Shown in pieces: positions 54,613-62,942 of a stretch of 64,000 bases of DNA (within the stretch, counting starts at the first letter, position 1; each line of letters opens with the position of its first letter). The position numbers and the translations under genes are program-made. Source of the stretch: Paenibacillus sp. FSL W8-0186 (GTDB taxonomy: Bacteria; Bacillota; Bacilli; Paenibacillales; Paenibacillaceae); NCBI RefSeq assembly GCF_037969765.1, contig NZ_CP150207.1, forward strand, positions 971,001 through 1,035,000, written 5' to 3'. The notes beneath the pieces are model-generated. The model did no database searches. It was not told the DNA's origin and saw only the letters and a list, made by a program, of their open reading frames with translations.

Positions 54613-55209
54613 TTAAGTTAAAATATTTTCAATCATTTTATGCATTAAATTGAGTATATCTGTAAGGTTATTGCTAGAAGAGTATTGATTATGTTGATGT
54701 AGCATAACTCCATCGATCATAGAAATAAGCAATTCACAAAAAGAATTTATATCAATTTGCTTTCGAAATTCACCTTTCTCCATCCCGATAGTAATAAATT
54801 GTTGAATATTTTGTGAAAGCCTTTCATGCCTTTCTCGTAGATATGGTACTTCTTCAATATGATGAGAAAGAAAAAACTCTGACTTGGCACGAACTAAATT
54901 AATTTCTTTATTTTGAATGGAAAGAATGATCTCAGAAATCCAGTCGTTTAATTGAGGCAGTAAAGGTGCTTGTAAATCAGGCGTTAATAACCGGCTGGCT
55001 TGTAAAGAATCATCATATTTTAATGCAGCTATAAAAACAGAATCAATATTTTCAAAATGTGCATATAATCCACCTCTCGATACTTTAGCCTCATTCATAA
55101 TATCTTTCATGGAAGTGTTAGAATATCCTTTGGTAGAAAAGACATTTACAGCAGCTTTAGCTATATTATTTTTTCGAGTTTCTAAATATTTTTTACTTAC
55201 CTGTGGCAT
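54613..55209 (-). CDS. TetR-family transcriptional regulator
   Basis: 198 residues. The N-terminal HTH is clear: RKNNIAKAAVNVFSTKGYSNTSMKDIMNEAKVSRGGLYAHFENID. The C-terminal ligand domain (about 60-198) resembles TetR_C_6-type regulators. The ATG at 55209 follows GAGGAGG; the longer in-frame extension is rejected. A perfect 9-bp palindrome immediately downstream of its -10 points to autorepression. It forms an operon with the GNAT gene. AT-rich. Confidence 0.92.
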   Translation of the reverse strand: MPQVSKKYLETRKNNIAKAAVNVFSTKGYSNTSMKDIMNEAKVSRGGLYAHFENIDSVFIAALKYDDSLQASRLLTPDLQAPLLPQLNDWISEIILSIQNKEINLVRAKSEFFLSHHIEEVPYLRERHERLSQNIQQFITIGMEKGEFRKQIDINSFCELLISMIDGVMLHQHNQYSSSNNLTDILNLMHKMIENILT

Positions 55210-55229
55210 GGAGGACCCTCCTCTACGCA

Positions 55230-55280
55230 AAATAGACACTGATGTCTATTTAATGTAGAGCTGTGAATTCAATTTGTCAA
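55230..55280 (-). promoter_or_regulatory. TetR promoter and operator
   Basis: Minus-strand -35 TTGACA (55275-55280), 17-bp spacer, -10 TACATT (55252-55257). The operator AAATAGACA-CTGA-TGTCTATTT (55230-55251) abuts the -10 and covers the start point. Confidence 0.85.
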
Positions 55281-55310
55281 TACTTTACTTAATAATCTGG
55301 TGCACGATAA

Positions 55311-55347
55311 AAAAGCCGTTCGGGGCGTTCAGCCCTGGACGGTTTTT
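55311..55347. terminator. Orphan terminator-like hairpin
   Basis: AAAAGCCGTTCGGGGC / GCCCTGGACGGTTTTT, 16 continuous pairs including three G-T, 5-nt loop. No gene ends nearby on either strand, so it is probably the leftover terminator of a deleted gene at the right edge of the island, or insulation for the pbuG promoter. Confidence 0.7.
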
Positions 55348-55465
55348 AGTGCTCTTGTTGCTTGAGAAAGCGAATTTTGTCAATTTTCAGAGAATCCTGT
55401 CGAATTAGTTTTAACAAATCACGAACAATTTCCATGATTGGTTTTAAAAATATTCGCTTTTTCTG

Positions 55466-55494
55466 TTGACAAGCTGAGTCTTCAAGCCTAGAAT
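55466..55494 (+). promoter_or_regulatory. Sigma-A promoter of the pbuG riboswitch transcript
   Basis: TTGACA (55466-55471), 17-bp spacer, TAGAAT (55489-55494), followed about 65 bp later by the guanine aptamer. Confidence 0.85.
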
Positions 55495-55558
55495 AAGTCA
55501 TGTAATAAGTCTTTGAAACAAGACTTGTACGGGAAAATTCGACAAATTCAAATAGATG

Positions 55559-55629
55559 CTTTTCGTATAATTCCGGGAATTGGCCCGGAAGTCTCTACGA
55601 GGTCACCGTAATGATCTGGCTACGAAAAG
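55559..55629 (+). ncRNA. Guanine riboswitch aptamer
   Basis: A purine aptamer: P1 is CTTTTCGTA / TACGAAAAG; the conserved core has TATAATTCCGGG, GTCTCTACGA and CCGTAAT before GGCTACGAAAA. The P2 and P3 arms close with loop sequences GAATTGG- and ACCGTAAT-like. The J3/1 position that selects the base is C (GGCTACG), not T, which indicates guanine/hypoxanthine rather than adenine. High guanine would shut off the permease. Confidence 0.93.
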
Positions 55630-55780
55630 AAGACATCGGAACATGTTTGCGATGGAGATGATTGTGGGAGGTTAGCGATCCTGCCAGTTAACGCTATAGA
55701 ATGTTAACGGACGGACGATTTAACTGCTGCTGCTCATTCCAGTCCAGACATGGCTACGGTATCTTCTGCTCAGCACGGGA

Positions 55781-55811
55781 CCCGGGGATGTATTGTCACT
55801 CCGGGCTTTTT
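55781..55811 (+). terminator. Riboswitch expression-platform terminator
   Basis: CCCGGGGATG ... CACTCCGGG followed by CTTTTTG, 38 bp before the pbuG start. It is the intrinsic terminator expected to form when the guanine aptamer is occupied. The 150 bp between aptamer and terminator is long, so an antiterminator pairing could not be traced by eye. Confidence 0.75.
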
Positions 55812-55848
55812 GTCGTTCCCGACTCATTCTAAGGAGGAATCATTAACC

Positions 55849-57222
55849 ATGGATCGGTTCTTTAAACTTAAGGAACACGGCACAAATGTAAGAACGGAAA
55901 TTATTGCAGGTGTTACAACGTTCATGACGATGGCTTACATCCTGTTCGTGAACAATCTGTTCTTGGGCCCGGGTGGTGCGGGTATCCCTTCAGACGGTGT
56001 ATTCTTTGCTACTGCGGTTGGTGCGGGTCTGATTACGATCCTTATGGGACTGTTCGTTAACATCCCCATTGCGCTTGCCCCAGGTATGGGTCTGAATGCG
56101 TACTTCATGACCGTCGTTCTCAGCTCTAACGGAGCAATTACATGGCAAGCGGCTCTGGGTGCTGTCTTCATCTCAGGTATTATCTTCCTGATCCTTACGG
56201 TGACGAAAATTCGTCAAATGCTCCTTGTGGCAGTGCCAGAAAGCATCAAGTCTGCCATTACAGTCGGTATCGGTCTTTTCGTAGCTATTATCGGTTTCAA
56301 AATGAGCAACCTGATCGGCATTAATTTGAACGGACCGGTTGAAGACTTTACTCAGCAGGTGCCAGGCAGCTTCTTCAACCTGGGTCTCGGTGATTTCGTA
56401 CACGATTCCGGTGTACAATTGACACTCATTGGCCTGATTCTAATCGCTATTCTTATGGCGCTTCGCGTCAAAGGCGCATTGCTGATCGGTATCGTGGCAA
56501 CGACGTTGATCGGTATCCCGATGGGCGTAACTGATGTCAGCGGGCTGTCCGGCGCAAGCTGGTTCCCGAACGTAAATGAGCTGGCTGTCGGCAAGCTCGA
56601 TATTATGGGCGCGCTCAAGCTGGGATTGTTTGAAATCGTATTGGTGTTCACCTTCGTTGAATTGTTCGACACGTTTGGAACTTTGGTAGGTACGGCAACG
56701 CGTGCCGGGCTGATGAAGAATAAAGAAGAAGGCGAGAAGAAGATCGGTAAAGCAATGCTGGTTGACGCGGCTGGCGTTAGCGCTGGTGCGGTTCTCGGTA
56801 CGAGCACGATCACTTCTTATGTTGAGAGTACTGCTGGTGTTGCCGAAGGCGGACGTACAGGACTGACTGCAGTAACAACAGGCGTTCTGTTCTTGCTCGC
56901 ATTGTTCATCGCTCCTCTTGCAGGCGTGGTACCTTCCGCAGCAACAGCGCCAGCGCTGATCATCGTAGGCGTGCTGATGATGGGACAAGTCCGCAATATC
57001 GAGTGGGATGATTTCCTTCATGCATTCCCTGCGTTCCTGACGATTGTGCTTATGCCGTTTACTGGCGGTATCGCCAACGGGATTTCGGCAGGTATTATCT
57101 CTTACGTGCTTCTTGGTGTTTGCAGCAATATCTTTACGAACAAGAAGGTTAAAGTTCACTGGTTAATGTGGGTGCTGGCTGTTTTAGTGCTTTGCCGTTA
57201 TATCTTCTTGGGCGCCGAGTAA
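55849..57222 (+). CDS. pbuG: Guanine/hypoxanthine permease (NCS2, AzgA type)
   Basis: 457 residues with 12-13 hydrophobic helices. It begins MDRFFKLKEHGTNVRTEIIAG, then VTTFMTMAYILFVNN, the helix-7/8 motif FTFVELFDTFGTLVG, and GTSTITSYVESTAGVAEGGRTG, all typical of AzgA/PbuG. The ATG at 55849 follows AAGGAGG; the longer in-frame extension lies over the riboswitch terminator and is rejected. It imports guanine and hypoxanthine, under guanine riboswitch control. Confidence 0.95.
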   Translation: MDRFFKLKEHGTNVRTEIIAGVTTFMTMAYILFVNNLFLGPGGAGIPSDGVFFATAVGAGLITILMGLFVNIPIALAPGMGLNAYFMTVVLSSNGAITWQAALGAVFISGIIFLILTVTKIRQMLLVAVPESIKSAITVGIGLFVAIIGFKMSNLIGINLNGPVEDFTQQVPGSFFNLGLGDFVHDSGVQLTLIGLILIAILMALRVKGALLIGIVATTLIGIPMGVTDVSGLSGASWFPNVNELAVGKLDIMGALKLGLFEIVLVFTFVELFDTFGTLVGTATRAGLMKNKEEGEKKIGKAMLVDAAGVSAGAVLGTSTITSYVESTAGVAEGGRTGLTAVTTGVLFLLALFIAPLAGVVPSAATAPALIIVGVLMMGQVRNIEWDDFLHAFPAFLTIVLMPFTGGIANGISAGIISYVLLGVCSNIFTNKKVKVHWLMWVLAVLVLCRYIFLGAE

Positions 57223-57271
57223 TTTAGCGCAGCCTGAATAATAATTTCATATAGTAGGTTTTGATATTCCC

Positions 57272-57299
57272 AAGACTGGCCGCTTATGCGGCCGGTCTT
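57272..57299 (+). terminator. Terminator after pbuG
   Basis: AAGACTGGCCGC-TTAT-GCGGCCGGTCTT then TTTATA; 12-bp stem with one G-T pair. Confidence 0.9.
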
Positions 57300-57404
57300 T
57301 TTATATTTCGAATCTATGAATTTGTAGGCATAATCTCTGAATCTCTACGTATATTGGTACAAGCATAAAATGTCAATCAATACTCGTATGGGGTGGAATT
57401 GGAC

Positions 57405-60400
57405 ATGGCAAGTTTTGTGAAGCGGACAGCGATGCTGCTGGCCATCGGTATTTTTGCGTTATTTACGCAATTTGAGCCAGGAACGGTTCGTGCATTGGAA
57501 CATAACCTGGTGCAGAATCCCGGATTTGAGCTGGGAGATTCGGAAGCTCCTGAAGCTTGGGAGAGGGATCGTTGGTCCAGAGAGGAAGGAGCCAGCCAAT
57601 TCGGGGTAATCCAGGGGGACGCGCACAGCGGAGATCGGTCGGCTTGGATCGAAAATGTGGACCCGGATCACGCCAAATGGGTGCAGCAGGTTACGGTGGA
57701 GCCCGGCTCTAAGTATTTGATTTCCGCCTGGATCAAAGTACTTAGCATCGGAGGCGGGGAGATTGGCGCGAATATTTTTCCGCTTGGCGTAGGAGGAGCT
57801 TATCCCCATGTTATCGAGCCTTCTGGAGAGTGGCAGCAAATCCAGTTCTATGGGGAGTCGGGCCCGGAGCAGAGGGAGCTGAAAATCGCCGCCGCCCTAG
57901 GCGGTTATGGAAGGCTAAATACAGGCAAAGCTCTGTTTGACGATATTCGCGTCGAAAAGGTGGAGTCGCTGCCGGCCGGAATAACCGCTTTACCGCTGAG
58001 CACAGATATATCCGGAAATATAGGCGGCGGTGGGGCGGATCATCCTGACGGTGAGACTGGACTTGGAAATGGCGAAGCAAGCTCAGCGGCGACCTCCCAT
58101 GTCCCGGTATTGCCGATTATGCTGTGGTCAGCGCTGTTCGCTATTTTGTTTGCCTGGCTGTATCGGCGCATGATCACGGAGAGTCATCCCCTGGATCGCA
58201 GCGGTTCTTACCAGGGTTGGATGTGGCTTGTGATGATTGCCGGGCTGCTGCTTCGGATTTGGATCGGGTATACGGTTCGCGGATTTGAGACCGATCTGAA
58301 CACTTTCATGGGCTGGGCCCATCACGCGGTAGATAAAGGCCTCGGAGGTTTTTATAGCGAAGGGGTTTTTGCTGACTATCCGCCGGGCTACATCTATGTT
58401 TTGTACGTCTTAGGCTTGACGCAAAAATGGCTTGGATTAGGTTATGGTTCGGCAGGAGCGATGCTGCTCTTCAAGCTCCCTTCGATCCTGGCGGATTTGG
58501 CTGCAGGATATTTACTGTATCGCGTGGGATGCCGCAAGTTTGGGGGCAGGCTCGGCTGGGCTCTGGCGACCGTGTATTTGTTCAATCCGGCCGTGCTCAT
58601 CAATTCTGCGGGCTGGGGGCAAGCGGATGCGTTCTATGCCTTATTCTTGATCAGTTCTCTTACGGCTCTAAGCGAGCGGCGTTTGGAGAAATCGGCAGTG
58701 TGGTTTGCAATTGCCGCCATTATTAAACCGCAGACGTTTATTTTTACACCGGTATGGCTGCTGGCCCTTCTGTACTACCGTTCCTTGAAACGCATTTCCG
58801 TCAGTGTTCTGCTTGGAGCTGCGGTATTCGCCTTGCTGGCTCTTCCTTTTTTCTGGAATCAGGGAGGGCTGCCTGCTCTCATCGATTTATACAAAACAAC
58901 GCTAGCCTCCTACCCCTACGCCACGGTTAATGCATTCAATTTATATGCGCTTTTCGGCCATAACTGGGCTCCTCTTGATCAGAGGTGGATGCTGCTTCCT
59001 TTCCGGACATGGGGGCTGCTGTTCATCCTGGCAGCGGTAGCTTATGCCATCTATATTTCCCTCCGCAGACGCGGACGGGACTTGACCAAGACTTTCTTCA
59101 TTGCCCTGGCGCTCATCGTCATTGTGTTTGTAGCGGGAACAAAAATGCATGAGCGTTATATGTTTCCGGCGCTGCTGTTATGTTTGTTCAGCTTCATCCA
59201 ATCCCGGGATCGCCGTCTGCTCTATCTGTACCTCGGATTCAGTCTGACGCAGTATGTCAACGTCGCTTATGTTCTAGGGCATCTGAACCAAGGCATGAGT
59301 CCGGGCAATGATGGGATCGTACTGCTCTGCTCACTCGCCAACGCGGTGCTCCTGATATGTATGCTGATCACGGGATATCGCATGTATGTGCAAAAAAAAC
59401 GCCAGCCGGTCAAACGTCAGGCCGAGAAGGAACGAGAAGCTAACGACGCTTTGCTGCTGGAAGAGCTAGCTTCCAAAGGGAAGCGGCGCAGCTTGTACAA
59501 AATCCGTTTCCAAAGCAGGGATTGGCTCTGGGTTGGCCTGGTCACTTTACTGTACGCAGCGCTGGCCTTGTACCAACTAGGATCGACGAAGGCGCCGGTT
59601 ACCGAATGGAGGCCGACGAAGCCGGTCAGCTTTTATGTAGATTTCGGCGAGGCTAAGACTGTGGATCGTGTTCATTTCTTCGGCGGAGCTTCGACGGGAG
59701 CGTTCAAATTGGACTTCGGGAATGATCCTGCATCCTGGGAAAAAACGATTGAACTCTCCGATGATATAGGCGCGGTCTTCGCCTGGAAAAGCGAGGCGGT
59801 CGGCATAGAAGCCAGGTACGCCCGGATTACGGTAGAGCATGTCGGCATTTCGCTGCATGAAATGGCATTTTATGAAGCGGGGCACGACAAGCCTGTCCCT
59901 ATAGCTGGCATATATGATGAAACGGAAGGGGCAAGGGGGAGTGACAGAAGCGCATTGTTATTTGATGAGGCATCGACCTCGGTAATTTACCCCGGTTTTA
60001 TTAACAGCACTTATTTCGATGAAATATATCATGCCAGAACCGCATATGAATATTGGCATCATTTGCCTCCGTATGAAACGACGCATCCGCCGCTCGGCAA
60101 GCTGCTGATCGGACTGGGCATGCAGCTGTTCGGATTCAGCCCGTTAGGCTGGCGTATCGCAGGAACATTGTTTGGAGCGGCGATGCTGCCGCTAATTTAC
60201 CGGTTTGCCCTGCAGCTCTTCGGGCAGCGAAAATATGCAGTCATGTCTATGGTGCTCCTTGCAGCTGAGTTTATGCATTTTGCACAGACGCGTATCGCAA
60301 CGATTGACGTTTACGCCGTGTTTTTTATCCTGCTGATGTTTTATAGCATGAATCGTTATCTGCACATGAGCTTTCATAAGCAGCCCCTGGGTAAAACGCT

Positions 60401-61286
60401 GGTTCCTCTGGCCTGGACGGGGTTATTCTTCGGCATCGGGATTTCGACTAAATGGATTGTGTTGTATGGCGGCGCAGGGCTGGCGTTGCTGCTGCTTCTG
60501 TCTTTGCTAAGCCGCTATAAGGAATATGCTGCCGTCAAACGCAGGGTTAAAGCCCGTGAAGGGAATGAAGAATCGGAGCAGCAGGAGCTATATCACCGTA
60601 TTCAAGAAGGCTTCTGGCGAAAGACGCTGATTACTTTAGGTTGCTGCTGTATCTTTTTTGTGGCGATTCCTGCAGCGATCTACACCTTCAGCTATATTCC
60701 GGCCCTTGCTGCCACAGAGGGCGGTTTCAATTTAAACAATTTGATTCAGGCGCAAAAGGATATGTTCGACTATCACAGCAGACTTGTAGGGAGTCATCCG
60801 TTTGCTTCGTCTTGGTGGGAATGGCCATTCATGAAGAGGCCTGTCTGGTTCTACAGTGCCCAGGGTGAAACCGGCGGTCTGGCTGAGGGAATGGTGTCCA
60901 GCATCGTGACGATAGGCAACCCGCTGATTTGGTGGACTGGAATCGTCGCTATGGCTGCGGCGCTATGGCTAAGCGTGAAGCGGCGAGAATTCGGGAAGTA
61001 TGTCATGTGGATTTCTTTTCTGGCCCAATATATTCCTTGGATGCTTGTTACGCGGGAGACATTCCTCTACCACTATTTCGCCATGGTGCCGTTTGTGATT
61101 GTGGCTATCGTGTATATCACTAGTATTGCCGAGCAAAAATGGGCCCGCTTCAAGTACGTTAGATATGCGTTTATATGCGCTGCGGTGCTGCTGTTTGCGA
61201 TGTTCTATCCCGTTCTGTCAGGGATGGCCGTGAATTCGGGATACGTTGAGCATGTACTGAGATGGTTCCCGACCTGGATATTTTAG
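57405..61286 (+). CDS. Double GT-C glycosyltransferase with C-terminal protein O-mannosyltransferase module
   Basis: 1293 residues. Signal segment (about 1-30), a carbohydrate-binding-like beta-sandwich (about 30-190; LVQNPGFELGDSEAPEAW, ALFDDIRVEKVE), a low-complexity linker, then a first GT-C module with about ten helices (about 235-650) whose first external loop has GFETDLNTFMGWAHHAVD and ADYPPGYIYVLYVLG. A cytoplasmic linker and one helix lead to a discoidin-like domain (about 730-840). The second GT-C module (about 860-1293) is PMT-like: the catalytic Asp-Glu in STYFDEIYHARTAYEYW, then HLPPYETTHPPLGKLLIG, and a PMT C-terminal four-helix end. Start at 57405 after GGGGTGG. Acts on the outer membrane face with a polyprenol-linked sugar. 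Confidence 0.9.
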   Translation: MASFVKRTAMLLAIGIFALFTQFEPGTVRALEHNLVQNPGFELGDSEAPEAWERDRWSREEGASQFGVIQGDAHSGDRSAWIENVDPDHAKWVQQVTVEPGSKYLISAWIKVLSIGGGEIGANIFPLGVGGAYPHVIEPSGEWQQIQFYGESGPEQRELKIAAALGGYGRLNTGKALFDDIRVEKVESLPAGITALPLSTDISGNIGGGGADHPDGETGLGNGEASSAATSHVPVLPIMLWSALFAILFAWLYRRMITESHPLDRSGSYQGWMWLVMIAGLLLRIWIGYTVRGFETDLNTFMGWAHHAVDKGLGGFYSEGVFADYPPGYIYVLYVLGLTQKWLGLGYGSAGAMLLFKLPSILADLAAGYLLYRVGCRKFGGRLGWALATVYLFNPAVLINSAGWGQADAFYALFLISSLTALSERRLEKSAVWFAIAAIIKPQTFIFTPVWLLALLYYRSLKRISVSVLLGAAVFALLALPFFWNQGGLPALIDLYKTTLASYPYATVNAFNLYALFGHNWAPLDQRWMLLPFRTWGLLFILAAVAYAIYISLRRRGRDLTKTFFIALALIVIVFVAGTKMHERYMFPALLLCLFSFIQSRDRRLLYLYLGFSLTQYVNVAYVLGHLNQGMSPGNDGIVLLCSLANAVLLICMLITGYRMYVQKKRQPVKRQAEKEREANDALLLEELASKGKRRSLYKIRFQSRDWLWVGLVTLLYAALALYQLGSTKAPVTEWRPTKPVSFYVDFGEAKTVDRVHFFGGASTGAFKLDFGNDPASWEKTIELSDDIGAVFAWKSEAVGIEARYARITVEHVGISLHEMAFYEAGHDKPVPIAGIYDETEGARGSDRSALLFDEASTSVIYPGFINSTYFDEIYHARTAYEYWHHLPPYETTHPPLGKLLIGLGMQLFGFSPLGWRIAGTLFGAAMLPLIYRFALQLFGQRKYAVMSMVLLAAEFMHFAQTRIATIDVYAVFFILLMFYSMNRYLHMSFHKQPLGKTLVPLAWTGLFFGIGISTKWIVLYGGAGLALLLLLSLLSRYKEYAAVKRRVKAREGNEESEQQELYHRIQEGFWRKTLITLGCCCIFFVAIPAAIYTFSYIPALAATEGGFNLNNLIQAQKDMFDYHSRLVGSHPFASSWWEWPFMKRPVWFYSAQGETGGLAEGMVSSIVTIGNPLIWWTGIVAMAAALWLSVKRREFGKYVMWISFLAQYIPWMLVTRETFLYHYFAMVPFVIVAIVYITSIAEQKWARFKYVRYAFICAAVLLFAMFYPVLSGMAVNSGYVEHVLRWFPTWIF

Positions 61287-61361
61287 TTCTCAGGTGAGAG
61301 CCTTTTGGCTGGAAAGCAGAGATGGCCAGGATGTAAGTTATCAGGTGAAGGAGGGGCAGTT

Positions 61362-62372
61362 ATGGAAATAGGCTGCAGCGTTATCGTACCGATGTTTAAT
61401 GAAGAGGAAGTGATTGAGCATACGTATCATCGCCTGAAGCAGGTCATGGATTGTGCAGAGGAAGGTTATGAGATTATTTTTGTAAACGACGGAAGCCGGG
61501 ACAGAACTGCCCAAATGGTGGAAGCAATTTGCCATAAAGACCCGAATGTGAAGTTAATCCAATTCTCCAGGAATTTTGGCCATCAGGTAGCGATCAGCGC
61601 TGGAATGGACTATGCCTCTGGCCGCTGCGTCGTTATTATCGATGCCGATTTGCAGGATCCGCCCGAGCTTATTCTGGAAATGCTCAGCAAATGGAGAGAG
61701 GGTTACGAAGTGGTGTACGGCAAGCGTATCAAGCGCAAAGGCGAGAGTGTATTCAAGAAAACGACCGCGCTGCTGTTTTATCGGCTGCTTGGGAGAATGA
61801 CGAAGGTAGACATTCCGCTCGATACCGGGGATTTTCGCCTAATCGACCGGAAAGTGTGCGATGTGCTGAAAAGCTTAAAGGAGAAAAACCGCTTTGTTCG
61901 CGGATTGGTAGGCTGGGCGGGCTTTCGGCAAACGAGTGTAGAGTATGTGCGCGATGAGCGTTTTGCAGGTGTCACGAAATATCCTTTGCGGAAAATGATT
62001 TCGTTTGCTCTGGATGGCATCACCTCTTTTTCGCATAAACCGTTAAAGATGGCTTCATATATTGGAGTTATTCTGTCGCTTTCCAGCTTCATCTACCTGT
62101 TCGTCGTATTGTTTCAGAAATGGTTTGAGCTGGGGACGGTCCCTGGGTGGGCTTCGATCGTAGCGATCAATCTGTTCTTCAACGGTATTGTGCTCATGCT
62201 GCTGGGGGTGATGGGGGAGTACATCGGGCGGATTTACGATGAGTCTAAGGATAGGCCGCTTTATATCGTGCGGGAGACTACAGGCTTTCAGCGAGAGGAT
62301 GCAAATCCGCCTGCCCGGCCATCGTATGTGCCGGAGGGAGTGAATGCGCAGGTGGGGGAGTATGCGGGATAA
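61362..62372 (+). CDS. Polyprenol-phosphate sugar synthase (GT2, DPM1/GtrB-like)
   Basis: 336 residues. The N-terminal GT-A domain shows CSVIVPMFNEEEVIEHT, IIFVNDGSRDRT, FSRNFGHQVAISAGMD, the DXD-type VIIDADLQDPPELI, TGDFRLIDRKV and the acceptor-loop RGLVGWAGFRQTSVEY. Two C-terminal helices (about 235-260, 270-295) anchor it, as in bacterial GtrB/DPM1 enzymes that make undecaprenyl-phosphate mannose or glucose on the cytoplasmic side. GAAGGAGGGG precedes the ATG at 61362. It lies 75 bp after the giant transferase and overlaps the GtrA gene, so it very likely supplies the donor for that transferase. Confidence 0.93.
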   Translation: MEIGCSVIVPMFNEEEVIEHTYHRLKQVMDCAEEGYEIIFVNDGSRDRTAQMVEAICHKDPNVKLIQFSRNFGHQVAISAGMDYASGRCVVIIDADLQDPPELILEMLSKWREGYEVVYGKRIKRKGESVFKKTTALLFYRLLGRMTKVDIPLDTGDFRLIDRKVCDVLKSLKEKNRFVRGLVGWAGFRQTSVEYVRDERFAGVTKYPLRKMISFALDGITSFSHKPLKMASYIGVILSLSSFIYLFVVLFQKWFELGTVPGWASIVAINLFFNGIVLMLLGVMGEYIGRIYDESKDRPLYIVRETTGFQREDANPPARPSYVPEGVNAQVGEYAG

Positions 62373-62808
62373 CGGAGGAGGACGTGTCGCTATACAGTTT
62401 CTGAAGTTCAATGCTGTCGGGCTGATCAATACGGCGATCGATTTTTCGATTTTTACTATGCTGCTGTTTTTCGGGATGGGCAGTCTTGGGGCGCAGGTCA
62501 TATCATACGCTGTGGGAACGCTGAACAGTTATATATTGAATAAAAAAATTACGTTCTCCGGTCAGGAAAGCGGCTGGAGTGGACGGAGCATGTTTGTTAT
62601 TGGACAGTTTGCTCGGTTTGCGGCATTGAACGCAGCGGTTCTTGCTTTATCATTAATGCTGCTTTTTGTATTAACCTCACTGGCCGGATTTCACCCGCTT
62701 ACATCTAAAGTGCTGGTCACGGCTGTCACTGTAGGCTTGAATTTTTTGGGAAGCCGGAAATGGGTATTTACTAAACAAACTTATGGGCACGACAGAATGG
62801 AAGGATGA
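62362..62808 (+). CDS. GtrA-family flippase-like membrane protein
   Basis: 148 residues, four transmembrane helices: QFLKFNAVGLINTAIDFSIF, a second at about 45-63 with NSYILNKKITFSG after it, and two more in the C-terminal half ending NFLGSRKWVFTK. This is the GtrA fold, implicated in flipping polyprenol-phosphate sugars across the membrane. It overlaps the GT2 stop by 11 bp; GGTGGGGGAG is the ribosome site. With the GT2 and GT-C enzymes it completes a donor synthesis-flip-transfer set. Confidence 0.9.
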   Translation: MRDNGGGRVAIQFLKFNAVGLINTAIDFSIFTMLLFFGMGSLGAQVISYAVGTLNSYILNKKITFSGQESGWSGRSMFVIGQFARFAALNAAVLALSLMLLFVLTSLAGFHPLTSKVLVTAVTVGLNFLGSRKWVFTKQTYGHDRMEG

Positions 62809-62942
62809 AATATCGCTAACGGAGACTGTTTTTTTAGAATATAATTTTGGATTGGATGAAGAAGACAGGCATAAGTGCAGCAGAAGTTCAATAAAGATGG
62901 ATTGAGGAAAAGTGAATTAACTATCGTATTGGAGTGGGACTA

